20,044 nt of DNA from Bacteroidota bacterium (GCA_015222065.1 JADFUQ010000551.1:1-20044); one strand, 5' to 3'. Counted from the stretch's first letter, positions 7,100-15,302 are shown. Numbers and translations: made by a program. The notes: generated by a model from the sequence alone, not told the origin.

Positions 7100-8716
7100 C
7101 TATTTCTTATTTTGTCCGGTATAAGTTATTGATGGTGTAGAGTGGTAATTTTCTTTTTTCCAAAATCTGAGTAAAAAATCAATATCATCCAAAAACATTT
7201 TTCCGGCACCTTCATAAAAAAAAGGCAATTTTGTTTGACAATTGTCAATACAATACATTGCCAATTCAGTTGACATTTTTTCTGACATCAACAAATGCTT
7301 AATATCATCTTCACTATGTTCAATTTCAAAGAAAGGATTATTGGCTAAAGGAAAAGCATTATTTACATTCAAAGCAATTTCACCTCCACTTTGAGGGTTA
7401 AAGAAAACCAATCCTGTTTCAGAAATTTCAGAATAGTTATTATGTTCATCTTCAGTACCAAAAAATCCATCTTTTTTCGCTCTTTGTTTTGCTTCCTCTT
7501 TTTCTTTAGCAGACAGGTTTAATGAGTTATTGAAAAACTCTGCATAGTCTCTATAAAATCCTTCTATCTTTTCTGATGGCAGAAATGCTATTTGCGAACC
7601 ATTGTTAAAATCTTTAAAAGCTTCCAATTGTTGATTTAGCAAAGCAATTGTATCCTGTTTTTTATAGTCTAAAAAATTTACAACCATTCTGCTTTCTAAA
7701 GAGTTTTTTTCATCCAGTATTAAATCGGCATTAAAAGGAAACTGAAAATATACTCCCGAAAACCACCATTCGTTTTTCCAAAGAACAATCCCAATAAACA
7801 TTATAGTGTCAATATCTTTCAAGTTTTTATAATGATCGAAAGATTTTTTAATCAATTTAAATTTTTTTCCTGATGCTATATGTTCAATGAAAATATCAGA
7901 ATCGTCTTGTCCTTTATATAAGAAATAACCGCTGATTCTTTTAGAAATATTTAATAAATAATCACTTAGAGGATGTTTATCTCTCAATATCTCAGAAGCC
8001 CACTCCTTACCTTTTAAACTAAATAATCGTGTATGGTTTTTGTGTAGAAAATTATCCCTGTTTTCATTTAAGAAAGTCATTAAATTTTCCTCATCCTTAT
8101 TCTCTTCAATTATTTCACTTTCCTGCCTTTTCAGTTTTATTATAGTATCAGGATAAAACAAGTATGATTTGAAAAGAATAGTATCGATAAGATTACGTAC
8201 TATATAAAAATCGGTTTCGCTTTTATCTATTTGATAAAACGATTTTAGATATTCATTTTCAGGAGCATATTTATAAGCTTCATCAAGAATATCCATAACT
8301 TTTGATGCTGTTTCAACAATAAAATCGTTATAAGGACTAATGAATTTATCTTCTTGTATTGTGTTCAAAAAGTACCATATCAGAAGACAAATATCTTGTT
8401 CGTTTATTTCTTCGTCGTAATATTCATCTGTATTATAAAAGGGAAGTTTTTTATTGTACAGTTTATAATGAATATTAGCAAATGAATTCCAAATATTGGT
8501 TTCAGATATTATATCTTCTAAGTACGAAGCCAAAAAGCATGATAATAAGTCAATCTCTTTTTTATCCATATATCTTTGTAAGATAAAAGACTGTTTATTA
8601 GTTGTTAACGCTCTTTTTATATCATTGCATATTTTAAGATAATAATTGTCTGTAACCGTTTGTCTGTCGTATGGTTTGAATTCTAACCACTCTTTTATAT
8701 ATATTCTTTTTTCCAT
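7100..8716 (-). CDS. Uncharacterised protein, tentatively DUF3843 family
   Basis: Soluble protein of 538 residues with no signal peptide, membrane segment or recognised catalytic motif. The N-terminus (IYIKEWLEFKPYD, then TDNYYLKICNDI, residues about 5-33) resembles my recollection of the Bacteroidota-restricted DUF3843 family; this rests on memory only. The first ~200 residues look all-helical and acidic. Residues about 230-350 contain aromatic beta-like segments (GYFLYKGQDD, WKNEWWFSGVYF). A charged KEKEEAKQRAKK helix lies near residue 410. The C-terminal part is acidic, with a Cys-x3-Asp-x-Cys pair. The gene is very AT-rich, stands alone between two gaps of over 300 bases, and has repeats on both sides, so it may be accessory. 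Function is unknown. Confidence 0.85.
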   Translation of the reverse strand: MEKRIYIKEWLEFKPYDRQTVTDNYYLKICNDIKRALTTNKQSFILQRYMDKKEIDLLSCFLASYLEDIISETNIWNSFANIHYKLYNKKLPFYNTDEYYDEEINEQDICLLIWYFLNTIQEDKFISPYNDFIVETASKVMDILDEAYKYAPENEYLKSFYQIDKSETDFYIVRNLIDTILFKSYLFYPDTIIKLKRQESEIIEENKDEENLMTFLNENRDNFLHKNHTRLFSLKGKEWASEILRDKHPLSDYLLNISKRISGYFLYKGQDDSDIFIEHIASGKKFKLIKKSFDHYKNLKDIDTIMFIGIVLWKNEWWFSGVYFQFPFNADLILDEKNSLESRMVVNFLDYKKQDTIALLNQQLEAFKDFNNGSQIAFLPSEKIEGFYRDYAEFFNNSLNLSAKEKEEAKQRAKKDGFFGTEDEHNNYSEISETGLVFFNPQSGGEIALNVNNAFPLANNPFFEIEHSEDDIKHLLMSEKMSTELAMYCIDNCQTKLPFFYEGAGKMFLDDIDFLLRFWKKENYHSTPSITYTGQNKK

Positions 8717-9018
8717 TCAAATTACTATGTTAATCTTCTGTTTCGTCAGCTTCCAGGTAATTTCTTGCTAAACCAAACCTATTACCGTTATATCACTTAT
8801 GTGTACAGACTTCTTTTTTTAGATATACAAATTTACTATATCTTGTTAAAAACTAAAATCCTCAAATAAAACGTCTGCTCTCTTCGTCCGCTGGCGGACA
8901 GAATGATAATAAGCAGATATTTCAATGCCTGATACAAAGAATTAATATATAATTTAACGTGTTAAAAGATAAGGTGCTACATTTGTAATGCTTTGATGCA
9001 ATATTTTAAATTTTCAAA
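8717..9018. promoter_or_regulatory. Divergent intergenic region with candidate promoters in both directions
   Basis: For the minus-strand DUF3843-like gene, TAGGTTTG (8781-8774) and TAAATTTG (8835-8828) both match the TAnnTTTG -7 box, neither with a convincing -33 partner. For the plus-strand aldehyde dehydrogenase, TACATTTG (8978-8985) matches and lies 33 bases before the start. A perfect inverted repeat GTCCGCTGGCGGAC (8886-8899) stands between the two promoter regions; it could be an operator or a dispersed repeat, as it contains the CTGGCGGA word seen elsewhere in the window. Confidence 0.4.
8978..8985 (+). promoter_or_regulatory. Candidate -7 box for the aldehyde dehydrogenase gene
   Basis: TACATTTG matches the Bacteroidota -7 consensus and lies 33 bases upstream of the ATG at 9019. 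The corresponding -33 region (around 8955-8962) has no clear TTTG, so support is from one box only. Confidence 0.4.
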
Positions 9019-10446
9019 ATGATGAAGGAATATAAAATATATGTTAATGGAAGGTTTGTAACTACACAAACTGTTTTAGAAGTCACGAACCCATATAGCA
9101 ACAAGATATTTGCGAAAACGTATCTTGCTGGTCGGGATGAGTTGGAAAATGCCATATCCGGAGCTGAATCGGTTAAAGAAGAAATGCTAAACCTGCCATC
9201 GTACCGGAAATATGAAATACTCAGACAGATATCAGATACAATCAAGGAAATGCGGGAAGATCTAGCATATGTTCTTGCTGAAGAGTCAGGGAAACCTATA
9301 AGATATGCATTGGGTGAGATTGACCGTGCTTCACAGACTTTCCTGGTTGCAGCCGAGGAAAGTAAAAGACTCCCGGGTGGGTATATATCAATTGACTGGA
9401 CCTCTAAAGGTGAAGGAAAAGAGGGGTGGATCAAATATTTCCCTGTTGGCATGGTAGCAGGAATATCTCCTTTTAATTTCCCATTGAACCTGGCTGTCCA
9501 TAAAATTGCTCCTTCAATAGCATCGGGTAATACAATTATTTTAAAGCCTGCAAGATCAACCCCTTTGTCAGTACTGGAACTGGCAAAGATCATTGATAAA
9601 ACCTCCCTCCCAAAAGGCGCCCTGTCCATTTTACCAATGGATAGAAAAGCCGGCAATCAACTTGTTACAGATGAAAGATTTAAGCTGTTGAGTTTTACCG
9701 GTTCGCCTGCTGTTGGATGGAAAATGAAACGGGATGCCGGGAAAAAGAAAGTTTTGCTTGAACTTGGTGGAAATGCCGGGGTGATAATTTCTGAATCAGC
9801 TGATCTTGACCTGGCAGTTGAAAAATGTCTGGTAGGTTCCTTTGCATATTCGGGCCAGGTTTGTATCCATGTACAACGAATATTTGTTCACGACTGTGTT
9901 TTCGAGGAGTTTAAAACAAAGTTTATTAGAAAAGTTAAGGAACTGAAAGCAGGTGATCCGCTTGATCAGGAAACCGAAATATCAGTGATGATAGATGAAG
10001 AAAATGCAGTAAGGGTTGATGATTGGGTAAAGGAAGCAGTTGGTAGCGGTGCTGAATTACTATGTGGTGGTGTGAAAAAAGAGTCCTTTTTTGAGCCAAC
10101 GGTTTTAACAGGTACCCAACCCGAGATGAAAGTCTGTTCTCTTGAAATATTCGGACCTGTAATAACACTTGAGAAATTCAACAGCTTTAGTGAAGGGATC
10201 CATGCGGTGAATAATTCGAAATATGGTTTACAAGCAGGTGTATTTACAAATGCATTGAATGAAATGGACAGGGCATTTAATGAAATAGAAGCCGGTGGTG
10301 TAATAATTAATGATGTGCCAACCTTCCGTGTTGATCATATGCCATACGGAGGTGTAAAAAATTCAGGTCTTGGAAGAGAAGGTGTCAAATATGCCATATT
10401 TGAAATGATGGAACCAAGATTACTTGTAAAGGGAAAAGGAAAGTGA
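9019..10446 (+). CDS. NAD(P)-dependent aldehyde dehydrogenase
   Basis: Oxidises an aldehyde to the corresponding acid with NAD(P). The 475-residue length is standard for the superfamily. All catalytic elements are visible: Asn153 in SPFNFPLN, Lys176 in ILKPARSTPL, the FTGSPAVG nucleotide loop at about 226-233, general base Glu248 in LLELGGNAG, and nucleophile Cys282 in SGQVCIHVQRI. The GQVC-x-x-VQRI form is typical of the lactaldehyde/phosphonoacetaldehyde/non-phosphorylating GAPDH-like branch, so a small hydroxy- or phospho-aldehyde is possible but unproven. Two ATG codons are adjacent (9019 and 9022); either could start. The final AAG-TGA overlaps the opening word of the following octamer repeat. 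No pathway partner is adjacent. Confidence 0.93.
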   Translation: MMKEYKIYVNGRFVTTQTVLEVTNPYSNKIFAKTYLAGRDELENAISGAESVKEEMLNLPSYRKYEILRQISDTIKEMREDLAYVLAEESGKPIRYALGEIDRASQTFLVAAEESKRLPGGYISIDWTSKGEGKEGWIKYFPVGMVAGISPFNFPLNLAVHKIAPSIASGNTIILKPARSTPLSVLELAKIIDKTSLPKGALSILPMDRKAGNQLVTDERFKLLSFTGSPAVGWKMKRDAGKKKVLLELGGNAGVIISESADLDLAVEKCLVGSFAYSGQVCIHVQRIFVHDCVFEEFKTKFIRKVKELKAGDPLDQETEISVMIDEENAVRVDDWVKEAVGSGAELLCGGVKKESFFEPTVLTGTQPEMKVCSLEIFGPVITLEKFNSFSEGIHAVNNSKYGLQAGVFTNALNEMDRAFNEIEAGGVIINDVPTFRVDHMPYGGVKNSGLGREGVKYAIFEMMEPRLLVKGKGK

Positions 10447-10526
10447 AGAAATGGAATAATGGAATAATGGAATAATGGAATAATGGGAAGAAGAATAGAG
10501 AATAATGAATACTGAATTTTGAATAT
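10441..10526. repeat. Octamer tandem array 2
   Basis: It starts AAGTGAAGAAATGG, has four perfect GGAATAAT units (10453-10484), then GGGAAGAAGAA and the 29-base tail shared with array 1 (10498-10526). The first bases include the stop codon of the aldehyde dehydrogenase gene (TGA 10444-10446). Confidence 0.85.
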
Positions 10527-10755
10527 AGAATAATGAAGTTAAGAAAAATATAACTTACCAGTAACCAGGAACCAGTAACCAGAATCCTGGCATTGAGTAT
10601 AAGAAAAGTTAAAAAAATTTAAATTATGCAGAGGAGCAGGAAAGTAATCACTTGTTTTTCAAAATATTTATTACTTTTACAACTTTTAATAGGGAAAATG
10701 AAACCGGTTTATAATTGCCACGTATAATATTGGGAACAGGATTTACAGAAGTATT
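10447..10755. other. Repeat-filled gap between aldehyde dehydrogenase and LysE genes
   Basis: It contains the rest of octamer array 2, then a 14-bp tandem pair (10557-10584, units ACCAGTAACCAGGA and ACCAGTAACCAGAA). A possible hairpin is formed by CCAGGA (10565-10570) and TCCTGG (10585-10590). The remaining ~150 bases before the LysE start are AT-rich. A 34-codon frame from 10627 is not convincing. No clear TAnnTTTG box was found before the LysE gene. Confidence 0.6.
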
Positions 10756-11391
10756 ATGGACGGATTACTATTTTTAATTAAGGGAATTATAGTAGGACTA
10801 GTGGTATCAATACCATTGGGTCCGATGGGGGTTTTATGTGTACAACGGACTCTTAATAAAGGTAAATCCTCCGGCTTCTCTTCAGGGCTGGGAATAGCAA
10901 CAGCTGATGCTATTTTTGCTTTAATTGCCGGGCTTGGAATATCATTCATTATTCATTTTCTCAGTGAACAGCAACTTATCATTAAAATAATAGGAGGGTT
11001 GGTTATTGCATTTATTGGTTTAAAAATATTTATTGCTAATCCGGTAAAACAATTGAAAAAACACAGGAGAGCAGGCAAGAATTTATTTGAAGATTTTATT
11101 TCAATTCTTTTTATGGCCCTTTCTAATCCGTTTACTATCTTTTTATATATTGCCATATTTGCCGGTCTTAATTTACACGATGCATCTTCGGGTTATTTTT
11201 CTGCGTTGTTGGTTGTAGCAGGCGTTTTTATGGGAGCATCCTTTTCTTGGTTTACAATAAGTACAGTTGTTAATCATTTCAGGGCAAATATTCGATTGAG
11301 GAGACTGATGTGGATAAACCGGATTGCAGGCATAACGATTATTCTTTTCGGAGTTTTTGCGATTTGTAGTTTGTTTGTTATGCCAATCTAG
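10756..11391 (+). CDS. LysE/RhtB-family amino-acid exporter
   Basis: Inner-membrane exporter of 211 residues, the usual length for LysE/RhtB proteins, with six hydrophobic segments. The N-terminal segment carries the family hallmark IPLGPMGVLCVQRTLNKG (about residues 19-36) followed by a glycine-rich GLGIATADAIFALIAGLG helix. A basic loop (PVKQLKKHRRAGKN, about 96-109) precedes ALSNPFTIFLYIAIFAGL, the second conserved block. Family members export lysine, threonine, homoserine lactones or related compounds by proton exchange; the actual substrate is not readable. It is preceded by a repeat-filled gap and followed 113 bases later by the dipeptidase gene on the same strand. An exporter of excess amino acids next to a dipeptidase is suggestive but the link is inference. 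Confidence 0.9.
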   Translation: MDGLLFLIKGIIVGLVVSIPLGPMGVLCVQRTLNKGKSSGFSSGLGIATADAIFALIAGLGISFIIHFLSEQQLIIKIIGGLVIAFIGLKIFIANPVKQLKKHRRAGKNLFEDFISILFMALSNPFTIFLYIAIFAGLNLHDASSGYFSALLVVAGVFMGASFSWFTISTVVNHFRANIRLRRLMWINRIAGITIILFGVFAICSLFVMPI

Positions 11392-11504
11392 TTTTTATTT
11401 ATCCAAATTATCCAAATATTCCTTGCCCTGGTTAGTTTTTTCTTATACTTACCTGAAAGATTTACCGGTTAAATTGTTTTAATAAATTTAAAAACAAATC
11501 AGTT

Positions 11505-12743
11505 ATGTTTAAATTAAGAACAAACCTGTTTTTATTATTATCAGGTATTTCGATTTTGCTGGTTTCATGCAAATTGAATGAAGAAAATCTTACAGAGAAA
11601 GCAGCCAGAATACATGATCAGATACTTACCGTTGATACCCATTGTGATACTCCCTTGAGGTTATTGAGATCTGATTACAATCCGGGTGACAAACATGATC
11701 CAAAGCAGGGTGGAGGCAAGGTTGATTTCCCGAGAATGAAGGAAGGAGGTCTGGATGCTATATTTTTTGCTGTATTTATCGGGCAGGGTGAACGTACTGA
11801 AGAAGGAAATGAAAAAGCAAAAAACCTGGCTTTAAAAATTTTTGATGCTATTAATAAAGCAGTAAAAGACAATCAGGATATTGCTCAGATAGCTACCTCA
11901 CCTGAAGATGCATATAAGATACAGGATGAAAGGAAGCGTGCAATTTTTATCGGTATAGAAAATGGGTATCCCATTGGTAATGATTTAAGCCTGATTGAAA
12001 AATTCTATGAGATGGGTGCCAGGTATATCACCCTGTGTCATACAAGAAATAATGATATTTGCGATTCTTCAACAGATTCTGAGGGTCCCGAACACAATGG
12101 TTTGAGCGATTTTGGAATTAGTGTGGTAAAAGAGATGAATCGTCTTGGAATGATGGTGGATGTTTCACATATTTCCGATTCAGCTTTTTATGATATACTA
12201 AGGACCTCCGGTGCTCCGGTAATTGCATCCCATTCATGTGCAAGAGCTTTGTGTGATAATCCGAGAAATCTTACGGATGATATGATCAGGAAATTGGCGG
12301 AAAATGGAGGGGTTATTCAGATATGTTTCGTTTCTGAGTATCTTAAAACTCCTGCACCATTTCCTGACAGAGACTCTGCGAGATATGCTCTGCGTGAAAA
12401 GTATAAAAATTTTCAAAACCTTTCTGACGCGGAAATGGATAGTGCAAGGCTTGAATGGTATGCTATTGACAGGAAATTTCCTCCAAAGCTTGCAACTATT
12501 GCTGACATGGCAGATCATATTGACCATGTTGTTGAACTGGTTGGTATCGACTATGTTGGGATCGGGACCGATTTTGATGGAGGTGGAGCATTGAAAGATT
12601 GCTACGATGTAAGCGAAATGGGGAATATAACTCTTGAACTTTTAAAAAGAGGATATAAACCAAAAGAAATAGAGAAAATATGGGGTGACAATTTGATGCG
12701 TGTATTCCGTAAAGTCAGGAATATTGCAGAGAATGAATCCTGA
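11505..12743 (+). CDS. Lipoprotein membrane dipeptidase (peptidase family M19)
   Basis: Zinc dipeptidase of the renal-dipeptidase family, 412 residues. The N-terminus is a lipoprotein signal ending in LVSC (Cys22), so the mature enzyme is probably anchored in the periplasm or outer membrane. Metal ligands expected for M19 are present: His46 and Asp48 in VDTHCDTP, Glu152 in GIENGYP, His222 in VDVSHISD, His243 in IASHSCAR. Asp356 lies in the GIGTDFDGG motif. The CHTRNND segment near 178 also fits. It likely hydrolyses dipeptides, possibly with D-residues, in nutrient uptake or cell-wall recycling. A ~55-residue insert around 281-335 is rich in charged residues. The TGA stop directly abuts the stop of the opposing acyltransferase gene with no spacer, so neither gene has room for a private terminator. 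Confidence 0.95.
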   Translation: MFKLRTNLFLLLSGISILLVSCKLNEENLTEKAARIHDQILTVDTHCDTPLRLLRSDYNPGDKHDPKQGGGKVDFPRMKEGGLDAIFFAVFIGQGERTEEGNEKAKNLALKIFDAINKAVKDNQDIAQIATSPEDAYKIQDERKRAIFIGIENGYPIGNDLSLIEKFYEMGARYITLCHTRNNDICDSSTDSEGPEHNGLSDFGISVVKEMNRLGMMVDVSHISDSAFYDILRTSGAPVIASHSCARALCDNPRNLTDDMIRKLAENGGVIQICFVSEYLKTPAPFPDRDSARYALREKYKNFQNLSDAEMDSARLEWYAIDRKFPPKLATIADMADHIDHVVELVGIDYVGIGTDFDGGGALKDCYDVSEMGNITLELLKRGYKPKEIEKIWGDNLMRVFRKVRNIAENES

Positions 12744-14129
12744 TTAAGCGGGAGTGCCGGCTTCCTGTTTCCTGAACCAGGAAAAAATTTTATCCATTTC
12801 CGTAATTATAGAATTGTGGATATTTGACAACGATAATAATTGTTGATCCTTTTTAGCACGAAGTAAGACGAACCTCCAACCGGTTTTGAGTTTCTTTACA
12901 CTGTTTGAATAATAAAAAGCAAAGGCTGCGGATACAGGTAAGCTTAGAAAATATCCTGCTGTATAAAAACCTGATAAAGGAAGAAAAGATACCAGGAGAG
13001 TCTGAATAAGGTAAAATAAAGGAAAAAGTATCATTGAGAGGACAAATTTTACCGAACTGTGGAATTGCTTGTCATTGAATACACCCGAAAGCCGTTCCGG
13101 AATATAGAATGGAAGGAAGTTATTAATAAAACCATATATAAAAACCGGCAGGAATAACAGAGCAGCCAGACTTTTAAGTAATAGATTGATAAATGATGAG
13201 GGGCCGTTTTCAAGAACCTGGTGGTCAATATTTAGCTTTGTGCTCAATTGTGTGAATTGTTCAACCTTTTCTTTCAAATTATCCAGTCTGTTACCGAATT
13301 TATCGTGGTATTTATTGAGGACATTAACGGTTTTTTGATCCACTTCAAGGGCTGAAGGTTGTTCGTACTCGTTAATCCCCTGGTTTTTAGCCATTTTGCT
13401 ACCATAAATAAGTCTAATTCTATTATAAAGATCATAATAACTGCTGGTTTCAATATGCAACATCAGTTCCTTTATCCTTTCACTTATCTCCTCCTTTAAT
13501 GCTCTCATTCCTTTTTGAGGATTTTCGAGATATAATTCTTTGAATTTCCTGACTTCAATTGGTTTGCCGAATTTGATAATTAATGTGCTTCGTATTTGCT
13601 GGTGGTTGCTGTAATCCAGTCCAACAGGAATAATTTTTAGATTAAGACTAAAGTTTCTGGATTCTTCAGTTTGAAAAGCTATACGGCATATTCCCTTTTT
13701 CAAAACCTGAAGACGTCTGAATTTTGAATGATTTCCTTCAGGTAATATTATTAGTCCGTTTTTGTTATTAATAACATCAATGGTTTTTTCAAATGTACTT
13801 TGATTATTTCCAATAGTGTCAATACCATCCCTGATTCTGTATACAGGCAACATCTTAAACATATATAAGAGGTTGGCTATAAATGGTTTATTAAAAATGT
13901 CTGACCGTGCCAGGAAAGCCGGCTGTCCTTTCAGGTTAGTGCCAACAGCAAGAGCATCCATTAAAGCATTCTGGTGATTTGGTGCAAATATAAGATGTTC
14001 ATTTTCGGGTATGTTTTCTTTATTCAGGACTAGTATTTTTTTATAAAAGACATTGTTTTGCCAGAACGTTATCCACTTTTTAAGAAAGCTATACCTAAAA
14101 GACCATCTTTCAATATTCTTAATGCTCAT
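12744..14129 (-). CDS. PlsC-type glycerol(-phosphate) acyltransferase with C-terminal membrane region
   Basis: Probable acyltransferase of phospholipid synthesis, 461 residues, longer than simple PlsC enzymes (about 240). The catalytic block is FAPNHQNALMDAL with His52 and Asp58. The spacing is five residues rather than the classical four, a form I associate with SCT1/GPAT-like relatives. ILPEGNHSKFRRL near residues 128-140 is the substrate-binding block III, and KKGICRIAF follows. The middle (about 210-305) is helical and charged; three to four hydrophobic segments occupy about residues 314-415. The gene is the last of the minus-strand housekeeping run but lies 207 bases after hslR, across a repeat, and may have its own promoter. 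Whether it acylates glycerol-3-phosphate or lysophosphatidate is not decidable here. Confidence 0.88.
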   Translation of the reverse strand: MSIKNIERWSFRYSFLKKWITFWQNNVFYKKILVLNKENIPENEHLIFAPNHQNALMDALAVGTNLKGQPAFLARSDIFNKPFIANLLYMFKMLPVYRIRDGIDTIGNNQSTFEKTIDVINNKNGLIILPEGNHSKFRRLQVLKKGICRIAFQTEESRNFSLNLKIIPVGLDYSNHQQIRSTLIIKFGKPIEVRKFKELYLENPQKGMRALKEEISERIKELMLHIETSSYYDLYNRIRLIYGSKMAKNQGINEYEQPSALEVDQKTVNVLNKYHDKFGNRLDNLKEKVEQFTQLSTKLNIDHQVLENGPSSFINLLLKSLAALLFLPVFIYGFINNFLPFYIPERLSGVFNDKQFHSSVKFVLSMILFPLFYLIQTLLVSFLPLSGFYTAGYFLSLPVSAAFAFYYSNSVKKLKTGWRFVLLRAKKDQQLLSLSNIHNSIITEMDKIFSWFRKQEAGTPA

Positions 14130-14176
14130 AGAAACAAATTTAAAAACAGGTGGAAAGGTATGAAATTATCTGTGAT

Positions 14177-14339
14177 TAATCAGTACTTAAAGTGAAGAAA
14201 TGAGTAAATGATAAAATGAGTAAATGGGAAGAGAAGAAGTTATAAGTGACTATAGTTATAAGTGAACTAAAGTTGAGAAGAGAAGAAGTTTAAACTTTAG
14301 ACACTTTAGTCACTTCTTCATTTAGTCACTGAATAGTTA
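14177..14339. repeat. Dispersed intergenic repeat R1 (octamer array 3)
   Basis: It matches the repeat at 17157-17315. The block 14189-14241 equals 17177-17237 except that it has one fewer octamer (ATGAGTAA). Further identities are AGTGAACTAAAGTTGAGAAG (14261-14280) and ACTTTAGACACTTTAG (14294-14309). AAGTGAACTAAAGTT in the middle is roughly complementary to AACTTTAGACACTT, giving an inverted-repeat structure. The right edge GTAACTATTCAGTG (minus strand) contains the TAA stop of the hslR-type gene. The rest of the 14130-14336 gap shows nothing else. Confidence 0.8.
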
Positions 14340-14717
14340 CAAATGATCATTATACTTGTCAATAATTCTTCTTTCTTTTTTTGTAGGACGGCCATCTCCC
14401 CTTTTTCTGTGGCCGAAGCCGGGTAATTCTTTAACTTTTAACTTGTCAGATTCTTCTTGTGGGGTTAAGTCCTTAAAACATTCATTAGCAAGTTTTGCTG
14501 ATAGTCTTTTTAGCGGTAACCCTTTTATCCTGTAAGTGAAGATAACTGGCGGTTTTTTTACATTAATAATTTCATCTAATGTAACATTCCTGGATGGTTT
14601 TACAGGCAGATTATCTATAATGACTTTTCCTTTACGACAGGCTGTAGCTGCCATACCACGAGTTTTATAAATTCTTACTGCCCAAAGCCATTTATCAATC
14701 CGGACTTTCTTAGTCAA
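14337..14717 (-). CDS. hslR: S4-domain RNA-binding protein, HslR (Hsp15) type
   Basis: Small RNA-binding protein of 126 residues. The S4 fold occupies about residues 5-65 with the signature VRIDKWLWAVRIYKTRGMAA and CRKGKVIIDNLPVKPSRNV. The tail is basic (KRGDGRPTKKERR), as in Hsp15-type proteins, which bind the 50S subunit and help recycle stalled subunits carrying nascent chains. The start codon is TTG (14717-14715): no ATG or GTG precedes the conserved RIDKWLW, and the next ATG lies inside the domain. This TTG sits in the pth reading frame, so the two genes overlap by 8 bases and are probably translationally coupled. The stop codon belongs to the edge of the repeat downstream. Partnership with pth and L25 in translation quality control is fitting. 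Confidence 0.92.
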   Translation of the reverse strand: MTKKVRIDKWLWAVRIYKTRGMAATACRKGKVIIDNLPVKPSRNVTLDEIINVKKPPVIFTYRIKGLPLKRLSAKLANECFKDLTPQEESDKLKVKELPGFGHRKRGDGRPTKKERRIIDKYNDHL

Positions 14718-15285
14718 AACTGTTTTTCTTATTATAAAGATTCATAGTGCGTTCAATTCCAATTGTGACGAAACCTTGAATAATTTTACCGGAATTTTTT
14801 ATCATCTCAGGTAGTAGCTTATCTTCCTCATTTGTCCATTTTCCTAAAACATAATTAACCTGGGTTCCCTTGCCAAACTCACTGCCAATACCAAAACGCA
14901 GGCGAGCATAATTATTATGTCCCAGAATGGTTGAAATATTATTTAATCCGTTATGACCGGCATCTCCACCGGCAGGTCTTAATCTAAGTGATCCGAAAGG
15001 TAAAGAGATATCGTCAACTAAGACCAAAAGTTTCTCAACAGGTATTTTTTCTTTTTGTAACCAGTAGTTTACGGCTTTGCCGCTAAGATTAACGTAAGTT
15101 GTAGGCTTTATAAGGACAAAAGTACGTCCTTTGTATTTATACTCTCCCCTGAAAGCATATCTCTTATCCTGAAAAGTGATATTATTCAAATCAGAAATAG
15201 CATCCAATATTGTATATCCGATATTGTGGCGAGTATGTTGGTATTCATCGCCAAAATTTCCTAACCCTACGATCAGAAATTTCAA
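14710..15285 (-). CDS. pth: Peptidyl-tRNA hydrolase
   Basis: Cytoplasmic enzyme that releases tRNA from prematurely dropped peptidyl-tRNA; 191 residues, normal for bacterial Pth. Active-site residues are all present: Asn10 in GLGNFG, His20 in TRHNIGY, Asn66 in TYVNLSG, Asp91 in LVDDISLPFG, and Asn112 in GGDAGHNGL. The start codon is TTG at 15285-15283, chosen because the family begins directly with K-x-L-I-V-G-L-G-N and no ATG is available in frame. It lies 17 bases after the rplY stop and overlaps hslR by 8 bases, giving an rplY-pth-hslR operon; rplY-pth adjacency is widespread in bacteria. The weak initiation codon may lower its expression relative to the upstream ribosomal protein. Confidence 0.97.
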   Translation of the reverse strand: MKFLIVGLGNFGDEYQHTRHNIGYTILDAISDLNNITFQDKRYAFRGEYKYKGRTFVLIKPTTYVNLSGKAVNYWLQKEKIPVEKLLVLVDDISLPFGSLRLRPAGGDAGHNGLNNISTILGHNNYARLRFGIGSEFGKGTQVNYVLGKWTNEEDKLLPEMIKNSGKIIQGFVTIGIERTMNLYNKKNSFD

Positions 15286-15302
15286 AATAAGAAGTTATTA
15301 GA

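Noticed and set aside
7039..7125. Short plus-strand frame after the TAATTTTG box
   Set aside because: Only 28 codons, overlapping the 3' end of the DUF3843-like gene, with no signal or motif; the promoter-like box fits an IS end better.
9006..9656. 216-codon minus-strand frame
   Set aside because: Wholly antisense to the aldehyde dehydrogenase gene, with no recognisable domain; the sense frame carries all catalytic motifs.
10627..10731. 34-codon frame before the LysE gene
   Set aside because: No motif, no signal peptide and no conservation evidence; composition is the same as the surrounding AT-rich gap.
12304..12594. 96- and 97-codon frames on both strands within the dipeptidase gene
   Set aside because: Shadow frames inside an intact M19 dipeptidase.
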